Shown here: positions 20,101 to 30,904 of the stretch, one piece after another | How positions within the stretch are numbered: the first letter of the stretch is position 1 | How the letters are laid out: the number at the start of each line of letters is the position of its first letter | NCBI GenBank assembly: GCA_029204225.1 | Contig: CM055099.1 | Coordinates: 45,405,489-45,469,488, forward strand | DNA length: 64,000 nucleotides | Source: Diphasiastrum complanatum | Taxonomy: Eukaryota > Streptophyta > Lycopodiopsida > Lycopodiales > Lycopodiaceae | Direction of reading: 5' to 3' | Translations under genes and position numbers: made by a program | The notes under the pieces: generated by a model | What the model saw: only the letters and a program-made list of their open reading frames with translations | Databases searched by the model: none | Told to the model about the DNA's origin: nothing

Positions 20101-20433
20101 CTTGATTCTAACTTTGAAACCATCATAATCTATGAGATTCATTTCTTAGACAAACATAAACAGAGATAATATTGCTATCATAGAAATATTCAATAGCTCA
20201 AACAAAACCGTAAGAGAACATAATCAGATTACAGTATAACCTAGAAGCATACATTCATTCTGACATAATATTGAATGCAATAAAATATTGTGCTTGATTT
20301 AATAACTAGCATATACAAATCAAATCAATAGCGAGCACAAGATAATAACGGATGCAACCGCGTATTTGAAACTAGCTCTGAATCACTTATCATCTCTATT
20401 TGATGCACTTTCACTATTTAATAGCACATCAAC

Positions 20434-20560
<127 letters not shown>

Positions 20561-20924
20561 GGACTCTTCTTTATCAAAAGTCGATCATGCTATAAACAAA
20601 CATTTATGATATGAGGGTCCTAAACGTTTTTGCCAACCCAACCTTTTTTTATACTTTTCAAAACAAAATTTCCCACCAATTTTGGCTGAAAGGGAGCTTC
20701 CACGATACTTCCTACAAAACCACTATATGTAGCATGTTCTTGAAGGAGGTTCTTCTACTATATGGTGAGAAGAAGGTTGGAAGAGATGGCGCCCTCCCTG
20801 TCTTGAAGTTATTTGCTTTAACTCTACTGTATGTGGTTCTGCTCGTTTCATGTATTTGCATTCATCTCTTGTATACTTATGAAGGTTATCAAGTGTTCTA
20901 GATGATAACTGGAAAGGTATGAAT

Positions 20925-21820
20925 CTGTTGTCCAGCGATGGATCAGTGAGGGTTCATACAACATTTTTTTGGCATGATATTTACTTCATATACTATCCGC
21001 TGTCTAGCGATGGACCAACGATGAAGCTTACTCAGATATGGAGAGGCTTGTTGAAGATAGATATGTTGCTGTCCAACGATGGATTTGCAGTGATCTATCA
21101 TGAGCAAGATAATCAAAAATTTGATATATATGGTAAGCTATGCAGCGATGGACCAATACTTCCTTCCACATACTTCATTAAGCATGATAATGATAGTTAT
21201 CCATCATATATGATAGGTTGAGACAAGAGCTTCATAATGACCAGCGATGAAGCACTTCCTATCTCATAAATGATTGTATGGATTCAAACTCCTTATCATA
21301 GATATGAATGAATGATAGTTTGGTTTGATAAATATAGTTTACAGTATACTTTACTATCCTTCAAAGGACAGCATGAATGTGAGGTTGTTCCATAAGTAAC
21401 TAAGGGTTACATACATACTCCAGAAACGAAGCTATTGTAGTATCATGCTATTATCAAAAGATAAAACTCAGATGTTGGCACATTCTGATTATGATTAGTA
21501 TTCCTCATGCTGTAAATGATTTCGTTATCATACTTGTGAATTTTCGATTAGGTTCGGTTTCGAACTATAAAGCTATAAGCGTTTGCACAGGTATGCACAT
21601 TAAACCATTTGCTTCAAATTTGTATAAGCAATGAATGGTAGGCTCTCCTTAAAGTACTTACTATCGCTTTCACAATGGTTGACAATAACATTATGAACGG
21701 TTTAAGATTAAGGAAGGCAAGAGCACTCAAGGGGACTAAACATGGCATTCTCACAAGAAACCACTACTACATTTATCTAGGTAAGAGTTTTACGAATAGT
21801 TTTCAGATTTGCCCATCAAG
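20925..21820 (+). repeat. Outer inverted-repeat arm (left)
   Basis: About 890 bp is the diverged reverse complement of 26435-27322. It contains five spaced copies of a motif like TGTCCAGCGATGGACC (about 20931, 21002, 21070, 21141, 21239), itself an imperfect palindrome. It also shares landmarks such as the segment around 21400-21430 (TTACATACATACTCCAGA) and 21680-21760. The arms could be LTRs or internal parts of two oppositely oriented elements. Confidence 0.75.
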
Positions 21821-22792
21821 TTTGAAGCTATTTTGACTTCTACAAATCAAGAAATCTTCGTTCTCAGCCTATACTGCATCTTAGGATCAGTATGAATGCT
21901 TCATGGAAGTCTAATTGGTTGTTTAAGACTGTTGGTAGCATCAATTTTGAGCTTGGGGAGGTGTTTGCACATTTTTGCATGATTCCTTCTTGTGGAAGTG
22001 CTCCCTACTACAGATTTCTGACAGCTCTGATCTCGCACGTGTGAAGCCTAGGTGGCAGGTTGACATGGCAAGCATCTTGTTCACTTGGTCTCCCTCTGTA
22101 CTGAGCTTTACAGCACCCAATTTGGTGTCCTGTAGCCAAAGTTATGATCATCTGAAGTTTTGCAGTTTTGTGAGTAAAATTGACAAAATTTGGAATTGTT
22201 TTGATTGCATGCCAGTCATTTCCCTAATTTGTAGTACTGTGTTTGCATGGATTAGTTGCATGCTAGTTCTCAGAGTGATTCTGACATGCATGAAGGATTT
22301 ACAATCAATTTGAGTGGTCATACGCATGTGCTCTAACAGTTGGGTCACAAATCAGTGTTAATGGCTGGCAAATTCCGTAAAATTGAAGTTTACATAAAAA
22401 ATTTCGTAATGACGTTTGTGACTGATGTAGTGTGCTTTGCATGCCAGTTTGACATTGGGTTAGTAACATTAGGAATCGGACAGTGTTTTGATTTTTTCGA
22501 TTTCGATTGCCTTTTAAACTAACAGTACTTTCATCAGAATTTTCAAATTACGTAAAATAATTTGAAAATTTTACTCAGTTTAATCGAAATTTTGGTCATT
22601 TTTTCGTTATCTATGGAATCAGTTTAGATTAGTGAATTGATTAAACTGGGTTTATCAGTCAGAATTGATCACAGTGTTTTCACTAAGTCTAAATTATTTT
22701 CAGGTGATAGATAAGTTAAAATTGATAGAATGAACCGCAATGAATTGCCAACAGTTTTTACTATGCAGTCATTTTTTAACTTTGGAGTACTA
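21821..22792. other. No gene recognised between nested repeats
   Basis: Sequence with no supported coding region. It contains a GCACGTGTGAAG motif at about 22035, similar to the other CACGTGTGAA sites in the window. Confidence 0.4.
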
Positions 22793-23323
22793 TAAGGAAA
22801 GCTCCCTAAGATCCTGCTTACAAGACAATACACAATGGAAAACACACTATGGAGCAACCACCCAACCAAGTAGAAGCATTCAACTAATTCTAGAAGCTTC
22901 ACTCCCAAGCCAAGGAGTAAGAAGCATGAATGTAGAGTGAAACCCTAGCAACGAATCCATGATCACAATGAGGAGTAGGACGAGTTTGGCCTCAATATAT
23001 AGAGCCAAAAGCATCCTGGGCACATAGCCATGCATAGCCCTAAGTTCCCTATACATAGATTCACCTAGAATAGAGTCCTATGCATGGACCACCTATTCAT
23101 AGAATTGCTATTGATAACTCTACACATGCATACACTGTCTCATACCTTGTCTAATCTCCATTTAGTGTATTTTGGGCCTCACAAGGATATTAGTTACTTT
23201 CGGGTCACATCCAGTATTACGTGGCATAACTAACAGCTTGATTTACTGGTGTACTGTGTATCCAGACCTAGGAGTATACTGAATCCTACTTACTGGTCAT
23301 GGAAACATTCTTCCCTCCTTAAA
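22793..23323 (-). repeat. LTR-like arm, - orientation (head-to-head pair)
   Basis: About 530 bp is the reverse complement of 23577-24101 at roughly 90% identity by eye. Read on the - strand it is preceded by the purine tract AAGGAGGGAAGAA and starts TGTTTCCATGACC, as expected for a 3' LTR after its polypurine tract. Its far end is truncated relative to the other copy. Confidence 0.75.
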
Positions 23324-23569
23324 CTGCTTCTATCCTTAGAAGCTCTCTAAACAAGAAAAAATTACAGTTCCTTTAACTTTCAATAATAATCGAGAAAATC
23401 ATTATCTTTAGTTTGACTTTCATATCAAACAAGTACTCAGAGATAAACCTATTTCAAATCGTTAATCTTTGCTCTAAAGTACTTAGTTTGAAAAGTACAC
23501 TAAGTGATACAGTTCCTTTAACTTTCAATAATAACCGAGAAAATCATTATCCTTAGTTTGACTTTCATA
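23324..23569. repeat. Spacer with a direct repeat
   Basis: A segment of about 60 bp containing TTCCTTTAACTTTCAATAAT occurs at about 23368-23430 and again at about 23513-23570. The repeats are direct rather than inverted. The spacer is probably the 3' internal ends of the two head-to-head elements. Confidence 0.6.
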
Positions 23570-23582
23570 AGGAGGGAAGAAT

Positions 23583-24118
23583 GTTATGTCCATGACCAGT
23601 AAGTAGGATTCAATATACTCCTAATCTTGGATACACACGGTACTCCAGTAAATCAAGCTGTTAGTTATGCCACGTCATACTGGATGTGACCCGAAAGTAA
23701 CTAATATCGTTGTGAGGCCCAAAACACACTAAATGGAGATTAGACAAGGTATGAGACAGTGTATGCATGTGTAGAGTTATCAATAGCAATTCTATGAATA
23801 GGTGGTCCATGCATAGGACTCTATTCTAGGTGAATCTATGTATAGGGAACTTAGGGCTATGCATGGCTATGTGCCCAAGATGCTTTTGGCTCTATATATT
23901 GAGGCCAAACTCGCCCTACTCCTCATTGTGAGCATGGATTCATTGCTAGTGTTTCACTCTACATTCATGCTTCTTATTCCTTGGCTTGAGGGTGAAGCTT
24001 CTAGAGTTGACTGGTTGCTTCTACTTGGTTGGGTGGTTGCTCCATAGTGTGTTTTCCATTGTGTATTGTCTTGTAAGCAGGATCTTAGGGAGCTTCCCTT
24101 ATATCTCGTCACCAAACA
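23583..24118 (+). repeat. LTR-like arm, + orientation (head-to-head pair)
   Basis: Preceded by the purine tract AAGGAGGGAAGAA, this arm starts TGTTATGTCC and plausibly ends CACCAAACA at 24118, which gives a 536-bp LTR. It pairs with 22793-23323 to form a palindrome with a 250-bp loop. A TATATAT sequence near 23890 may be its promoter. Confidence 0.7.
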
Positions 24119-24796
24119 TTTAGGTGTACTGCTATGAACGACTCCATTCTACCGTTCTTGGAAGTGCACTGCCGATTGGTACCACAAACACTATGGTTAT
24201 CATGCTTAATGAGGGTTACTTTACACTTTTTATGGAAATATGCATTTCTTTTTACTTTTCACATACTTAACGTACTAAGAAAGAAAAAGTAGATTATCTC
24301 TCTTATACTAGACTCGAATATGATAACGTATAAGTATAGTTTAATTCAAAAAATATTTAGGTCAGTTAAAGGCAAAAAAAAATGTATGTTTAACGTCTGG
24401 TAGCTTGTATGGCATGGATTTGCCCAAACTGTCTCGTATGGATAATCTTTTGGGAGTTCAGGATCTTTTTGTTTGTCCATTGGGTACTGTTGTGTCTTTT
24501 TGGTGTTATGTATGAGTTTCTGGTGTTTTTGAAGTTTTTGAGTTTTTTGGTGTTTTTTGGATTTTTGGTGTTCTTTGGATTTTTTGGATTTTTGGGGTGT
24601 TTAAGGAAGTGAAGGGGGCTCAGTATGAAAAGGGCTTTCTATTGGTATGAGTTTTATTTTTTGAAATTTTTTTTTGTGTTCATGCCGACTTTTTTTTTCA
24701 CACTTTAAGGCTTTGGGGAGATGGTGGTTCATTCGAAATGGCAATCAGAGGTCTCGTTTGAAAGTTCTGTGGTCTGGCGTCGATTTGGTCCGGTTG
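24119..24796. other. No gene; TTTTGG-rich low-complexity stretch
   Basis: Non-coding. Positions about 24525-24600 are a T/G-rich simple repeat based on TTTTTGGTGTT and TTTGGATTTTT. Confidence 0.55.
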
Positions 24797-25262
24797 AGAT
24801 GGTGAGGAACTCCTTCGGTCAAGATCGGACCCAGAACCTCCGGTCGAGATGTGATCGCTTCCTTCGGTCGAGATTTGATAGAAACCCTTTGGTCGAGATC
24901 TAACGCGATGCTTCGGTCGAGATTTCAGCGGAAATGCTTCGGTTGAAATTTGAGACAGGGCTCCGATTGAGATTTGAGTCAGGGCTTTGGTTGAGATTTG
25001 AGACAGGACCCCAATTGAGATTTTAGAAATGGTTGAGATTTCATAGAGGAGCTTCGGTTGAGATTTCACAAGGGGCTCCGGTTGAGATTTCATAAGGGGG
25101 CTTCGGTTGAGATTTCACAAGGGGGCTCCAATTGAGATTTCACAGAGGGTCTCCGGTTGAGATTTCACAAGGGGGCTCCGGTTGAGATTTCACAGAGGGG
25201 CTTCGGTTGAGATTTCACAAGGGTTCCAGTTGAGGTTTCACAAGGGGGCCTTGGTCGAGAAT
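24797..25262 (+). repeat. Minisatellite, about 25-30 bp unit
   Basis: Roughly 16 degenerate tandem units share the core GGTTGAGATTTCACAAGGGG or variants (GGTCGAGATTTGA...). The unit length varies and the left part is more diverged than the right. The - strand has no stops through much of it and would encode a repeated SQPEP/ISTE-type peptide, which I regard as incidental. Confidence 0.85.
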
Positions 25263-26434
25263 GGAAGCGTGAAGGGACGGGAGGAGCATGAGCATGTGTG
25301 TTGGCAGGGCAAGATTCGTTATGGTTGTTCTGATTCGTTGGAGGTGAATGTGCAATGGAGTTGGCTTTGTTAGGAGAAGAGAGTAATCTGATGAAGGACG
25401 TCTGCAGGAGCGTGAGAGTTCTGTGTTAAGCAAGACCAAACCCTTTGAAGCCTTTATTTATAAACCAACAAGGTATAGTAAAGCTAAAAAGTAAAATACA
25501 GTACATTAAAGCACCATATAGCATAACCACTCTCAAAACGTCCAGCTGATACCTGCCACCATCCCACAACACAAAATCGCACGAGTTAGTACAATGGGGA
25601 AGACACGTGTCATAGCTGAGCGTGAGTTGTTATCCATGTCCAAAATAAGATATACTACTTATTAGCATAAATAGCATTTTAAATCATAGTCCAGTCTTCC
25701 CAAATGCAAAGACGAGTTTTTAGCGATAGGCCAAGCCCCTCCGTTACCGTATCAGGGCGAGTGCCATGCTGATCAATTTTCGGGCAGTGGTCCGTATCAG
25801 TTTATTTCGTTTTAAGCATAAGCATGAATAGTTTTCACCGTATATATTGCTTATCAGTAAAAGAAATGGTGTGAACACGTGTGTCGGTGTCAGAGCAAAT
25901 CCATGCTATTCTAACCCTGGTGACTTAAGAAATGTCACGCACTACTTCCATACTCCTGAGCATATCCATGCTTTCCAATCGTATCTCACCATAATCTGAT
26001 ATGACTACTGAATAGGTAATAAATTTGCAAAAGCCATGGTTGAATAGTGTAATTACAAGTGAACTTACGTTTATCGTAACTCCATATTCAACCTGTGATT
26101 TTTTAAGACCTTGTATTGGATAGGCTTCATCTTATTGGTGAGGTTTCTATGATTTTTACAAGGTATTAGGGAAGATCTATGCCATTCTAATCCTTTTGTA
26201 AGAACCGTTTATCTTACGCAAATCCATGTTGTCCAAGATAATTTGAAGAGAAACCTTGCTTCGGGACAGCGTGGGTGTCATTATACGCAGAGTAGATACA
26301 TTATTTATGAAGTGCTATAGTTGAACTGACTAAAAACCAATTAACTTTTGTATTTAGAATCATTATTAGTCATCGAGAATGGAATATATTTGTAAAGAGA
26401 CACCTTACCTTTCGAGCATAGGTGGTGCTTGCAA
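25263..26434. other. No gene recognised
   Basis: AT-rich sequence without coding or structural motifs that I can support. Confidence 0.4.
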
Positions 26435-27322
26435 AGTTTGAAAATTGTTCGAAAAACTCATACCTGGATGATCTTAGTAGTGACTTCTTGTGAGGATGCC
26501 ATGTTAGTCCCCCGAGTGCTCTTGTCTTCTTTAGACTCAAACCGTTCATAACGTTATTGTCAGATATTGTGAAAACGATAATAAGCATGCTAAGAAATGC
26601 CTACTACTCATTGCTTATGATAATAGTAATATTTGATGCTACAAAGAGCGCAAGTTTTCTTTGTTAGTCCGTATTCTCTTTGAAATAGCAATCATTCAAA
26701 AGTATGATAGCAAACAGGTTAAAGCATGATATATACTAATCATAATAAGAACGTGCTTGTGTATGAGTTGTATCTTTTGTATAATAGCATGATACTACAA
26801 TGGCTTTGTCTCTGGAGTATGTATGTAACCTTTCGTTACTTATGGAACAACCAAACATTCATACTGTCCTTTGAAGGATAGTAATGCCTATTGTATACTG
26901 TAGTTATCAAACCAAACATTAATCCTTTTATATCTATGATAAGGAGTTTGAATCCACACAACCATTCATAAGGTAAGAAGTGCTTCATCGCTGGTCAATA
27001 AGAAGATTTTGTCTCATCCTACAATATGTGATGCATATCTATCATTATCATGCTTAGAAAGTATGCGGAAGGAAGCAATGGTTCATTGCTGGTCCATCGT
27101 TGGACAACTTACCATATATATCCATTTTTTTTTAGTACATAACTCAAGAAAAATCGTTGCAGGTCCATCGTTGGACAACAACTCATATATCTTCAATAAC
27201 TTCTACACAATTGAGCATACTTCATCGCTGGTCCATCATTGGACAACATATAGTATTTATGCAAAAATGCCATACAAAAATGTGTATGAACCCTCACGGA
27301 TCCATCGCTGGTGGACAGCGGA
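26435..27322 (-). repeat. Outer inverted-repeat arm (right)
   Basis: The reverse complement of 20925-21820, with the iterated TCCATCGCTGG/TCCATCGTTGGACA motif at about 26988, 27096, 27161, 27227 and 27301. The right end abuts the truncated integrase of the gypsy fragment that follows, so this repeat was inserted into, or recombined with, that element. Confidence 0.75.
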
Positions 27323-29110
27323 TCCATACTATCACGTTCATTTAACCGTTCTATTGCTGCTATGCATAAAGATGGTATTAAAAATTCAATCGACATGACA
27401 GCATCTTGACCAAAAACCAGTTGAAAGGGTGTTTGATTTGTACTATTTTTGTAAGTGGTTCTGAATGCCCATAATGTTGCATGCAGTTTATGTTTCAATC
27501 AGATCGACTCGCTTGAACTATTTTCGTCATGATAGTGCAGAAAATCTTATTGGAAGGTTCAGCTTGGCCATTCCCTCTAGGATAATAAGGAGTACTAAAT
27601 CTGTGTATAACAAAAAAATCTTACAGTAAACACTTTATCGTGTGTGCCTCGGTCATTGACAATCTCGATTGGACATCCAAATCTGATAATAATATTTTCA
27701 TAGAGAAACTTGGCTGTAGATTTTGCATCAGCAACTTTGACAGCTTTGGCTTCAACCCACTTGGTCATATAATCAGTTGCTAGGATAATGTATCGGGCCT
27801 GAGATTCTCGCGCGGCAGGATGAATAGGACCAATTTAATCCAGTTCCCATTTTTCAAATGGCGCTTGCGATAAAACCGGATGTAAGGGTTCATAGTTCTG
27901 TCTAGTAGGCCGTCGTGCTCACTGGCAAACATCACATGTCTGAATATAATTTTTTGTGTCCTTGTGAAGCGTAGGCCACCAACAACCTGATTGCAAAAGT
28001 TTGCAAACTGTAATATGTGTCGTCCACCCATGCCATCATGTGAAAACGTGATTAAATCTGGTATTTCATGCCATAAAACACATCTACATAGGCTATTGTC
28101 TAATCCATGACGATACAATTGTCCTACAATCAATTGATAAGGTTGAGCCTTATGAATCAATTGTCTCTTCTGTACTTTTGTCAAAGAGTCATTCGGTTGT
28201 CCTAGCATCAGGTACTCAACGATATCCGCTGCCCACTCAGGAACTGCTTCTACATAAAATAATGCAACATTTGGTAATTCATCATCCACCTCAGTATTAA
28301 CTGGTGCCGATTCTATTCGCGAAACGTGGTCAGCTAGATAATGTTGTTTCTCCTTTCGAACCACAATTCGAAAGTCAAATTCAGTCAATACCATTAACCA
28401 TCTTGCAATACACCCAATATTGCACGTCTTGTTTACCAAGTAAAGTAAAGGTTGGTGATCCGTATAAAATGCAAAGTGCGTTTTCATGAGGTAATGACGA
28501 AATTTCTGTACAGAAAAAATCATGGCTAACGCTTCACGTTCTGTTGTTAAATAGTTCTTCTCCGGATCTGTAAGTTGTCTGCTTGCAAATCATATTGGAT
28601 AGTTCTTATAGTCACCTGGCTGCGTCAAAACTGATCCAATTATATATTTTGAGGCATCAGTGTACACATGAAACTCAACTGTCCAATTTGGAGAACGCAA
28701 TATTGGTGCTGAAATTATTGTTTTTTTTTTTTTAATTTTCCAAAGGCTTCTAACGCCTCTACTGTCCAAATAGGAACAATAGTCACTTTGTATATAGGTC
28801 TTGCTAAATCCGCAAAGAAGAAATAAAAATTTGATAGTAGTTCGCATGACTCATAAACACATAAACTCCACGAATTGTTGTTGGCAATGGCAATTCCACA
28901 ATAACCTTGATTTTAGAATAATCTGTGGCAATGCCATGTCTCGATATCACATGCCCAAACACAACGCCTTGGAAAACTCATATTTGACATTTTTCTGGAT
29001 TCAAGAAAATTTGATACTTGCGACATCTTTCAAATACTCTTTAAGTAAGAAAACCATAGAGCGATTATTAAGATCTGTAGGTAAAATATCTTTTACTGTT
29101 CACCTCCCTT
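27323..29110 (-). pseudogene. Ty3/gypsy pol fragment (RT tail, RNase H, integrase)
   Basis: On the - strand from high to low coordinates: degraded RT thumb (29040-28790); RNase H with YTDASKYIIGSVL (about 28680); YTDHQPLLYLVNK; the RNase H-to-integrase linker; and integrase tail motifs WAFRTTYKNSTNQTPFQLVFGQ at about 27440. The style matches the Tat/Athila branch, like the fragment at 13060. There are several frameshifts, much of the integrase core is missing, and the C-terminus is cut at about 27322 where the inverted-repeat arm begins. Non-functional. It is not colinear with the 13-kb fragment, so it is a separate copy. Confidence 0.82.
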
Positions 29111-29427
29111 GAGAAGATAAGCCTCTTGAGGAGAAGATCTAGAGCCAAGGACGCTTAGATAATCACGAATAAACCAACCAAGAAAAGACCAAAAAGAGAG
29201 ATAGCAGCATAGATAAATGTCGCACCAATCTAGGCTATTCCATGAGTAGATCCGAAGCTAAGTCCGACAACCTTAGCAAGCCCAGATCCCCACTCCTATT
29301 TCGTTGCTTAGCCCTCTCCCTATTGGATCAAAGCCCCCCGATACTACCTGACAAAACCCCTTCTTTGCCCTCTAGATCCGACCGATTAAGAAGGCACGAA
29401 AGGGTCCAACAATCTTGTAGGAAGTAT

Positions 29428-30550
29428 TTAATATGCATGAAAATCCGACAAAAAGAGAGGCAAGAATTTTTTAAGGATCATCTTGATCATGCCCTCAGAG
29501 ACATAAGGCATAAGGGTATCCAAAAGAAGGGCCTGCTGGGTGAGGGGAAGTAGGTGAGGCCCCAATTGTGGCCAGAAGGTGAGAAAAAACTGGGGGATAT
29601 TTCCATCAGGTCCAAGAGTCTTGCCCAAAGGGAGTTCTAGAGGAGCTTGATGAAGTTCCTTCAAAGAGAAGGGGGTAGCCAAGAGGGCAGAGGTTTCCAA
29701 ATAAAGGACTCGATCCTAAGTGCAAAAGGCAATCAATCTATGTTGGTCAGGCAAGCAGGGAGAAGAAAGAGACCGAAAAGGAAAAAGGAAGGCTCAAACC
29801 CTAGAAGAAGAGTCATGAAGAGTTATGCCATCAATAGTGAGAGAATGAACAAAAGAGGCCGAACTCCGACAATGAAGGGTGCGAAAGAAAAAGGAACTAG
29901 GGAGGTCACCATGCTTAAGCCAATGAAGTCTAGAACGAAGCATAAGCCCAACAACAACACGAGCATCGATACAACGAAGAACAGCCTGACAATGGAGCTC
30001 AAGGGGTGCAAAGAGAAAAGCATTAGTAGCAGAAGCACGAGAGAAAACAATGCGGACCAAGAGGGGAAGAGGCCAACATTTTAGCCCTGTCTAAGGAATG
30101 ACGCTTAGCCTTGTCCGCTTGATGAAGAAAAGCAACACAGTCACAAATTTTAGTTTGCGGAGGAGAGGAAGAGTCTAAGAGCTGACACAATGAGGAAAGA
30201 ACATAGTCAGAAACAAGGAGGGCTGAATTCATGACATAGGGGGAAAAGAAATGGGTAGAAAGTAAAGGATGGGAGTGGCACTTGAGCTGAATAGGACTAT
30301 GGTCAGAAAGCATAGTGAAATTATGAATTTTAGTAGAGAGGGGCCTAAGCTAAGAAGCTGAGGAAGAAACATAAAAACGGTCGAGCCTTGCTGAAGTAAA
30401 TGAAGGACTTGGCCTGTAGTTAGTCCAAGTATGATGCATGGAAATCATGAAGGGAATGTTTGACATCAAGGAGAGAGTGAGCAGACTAGAATCAAGACCA
30501 TGCAAGAGATTCAAAGGCAGAAAGAGAGTGAGGACCATCAAAAGGGTCAA
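29428..30550 (-). pseudogene. LINE ORF2 remnant (endonuclease C-terminus to RT start)
   Basis: From 30550 downward: an endonuclease segment with YRPSPSFTSARLDRFYVSS; DHSPIQLKCH (the catalytic histidine motif of APE-like endonucleases); a long linker with LHWLKHGDLPSSFFFRTLHC; then FSLKELHQAPLELPLGKTL and PDGNIPQFFLTFWPQLG, which open plant L1 reverse transcriptase. The sequence loses homology after YVSEGMI at about 29460. At least three frame changes. The RT palm with its FADD motif is missing, so it cannot be active. Confidence 0.8.
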
Positions 30551-30593
30551 TATACATATTGAAGTCTCGCTACTGAGGTTTCTCCTTCATCGT

Positions 30594-30903
30594 CTTATGC
30601 ATGAATTTTTACTCTTGGAATGTTAGAGGCCTCAATGATCCATTGAGACGTTCTTGCCTGGCTGGGGTCATTGCTTCTTATCCTCGTCGAACTAAGAGAA
30701 AAAGTTACGAGAGTTCAATCAGCATTGTTTGATTAAGAAATTTGCAGCCTCTTTCCATTATGTGATGTCTCTTGCGCAAGGGATGCATGGTGAAGTTTTA
30801 ACCCTCGTCTCTCACGACTAGCAGGTACTTTCCAGTTCTTCTAATCCAGCTGACCAGTGGGTTCTCCTCCAGGTGAGCAAACATGGTTTTGCTTTCTCAG
30901 TTC
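30594..30903 (+). pseudogene. Inverted segment: N-terminus of LINE endonuclease
   Basis: On the + strand, opposite to the rest of the LINE, lies the start of an APE-type endonuclease: FYSWNVRGLNDPLRRSCLAG, followed by HYVMSLAQGMHGEVL and ending WVLLQVSKHGFAFSVL. The flanking ORF1 (above 30905) and the remaining endonuclease (below 30590) are on the - strand, so about 310 bp was inverted internally. Several stops are present. Confidence 0.7.
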
Positions 30904-30904
30904 T

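Noticed and set aside
24797-25262. Regular repeats considered as a CRISPR-like array
   Set aside because: Units are contiguous and degenerate with no unique spacers, in a plant nuclear context. It is a minisatellite.
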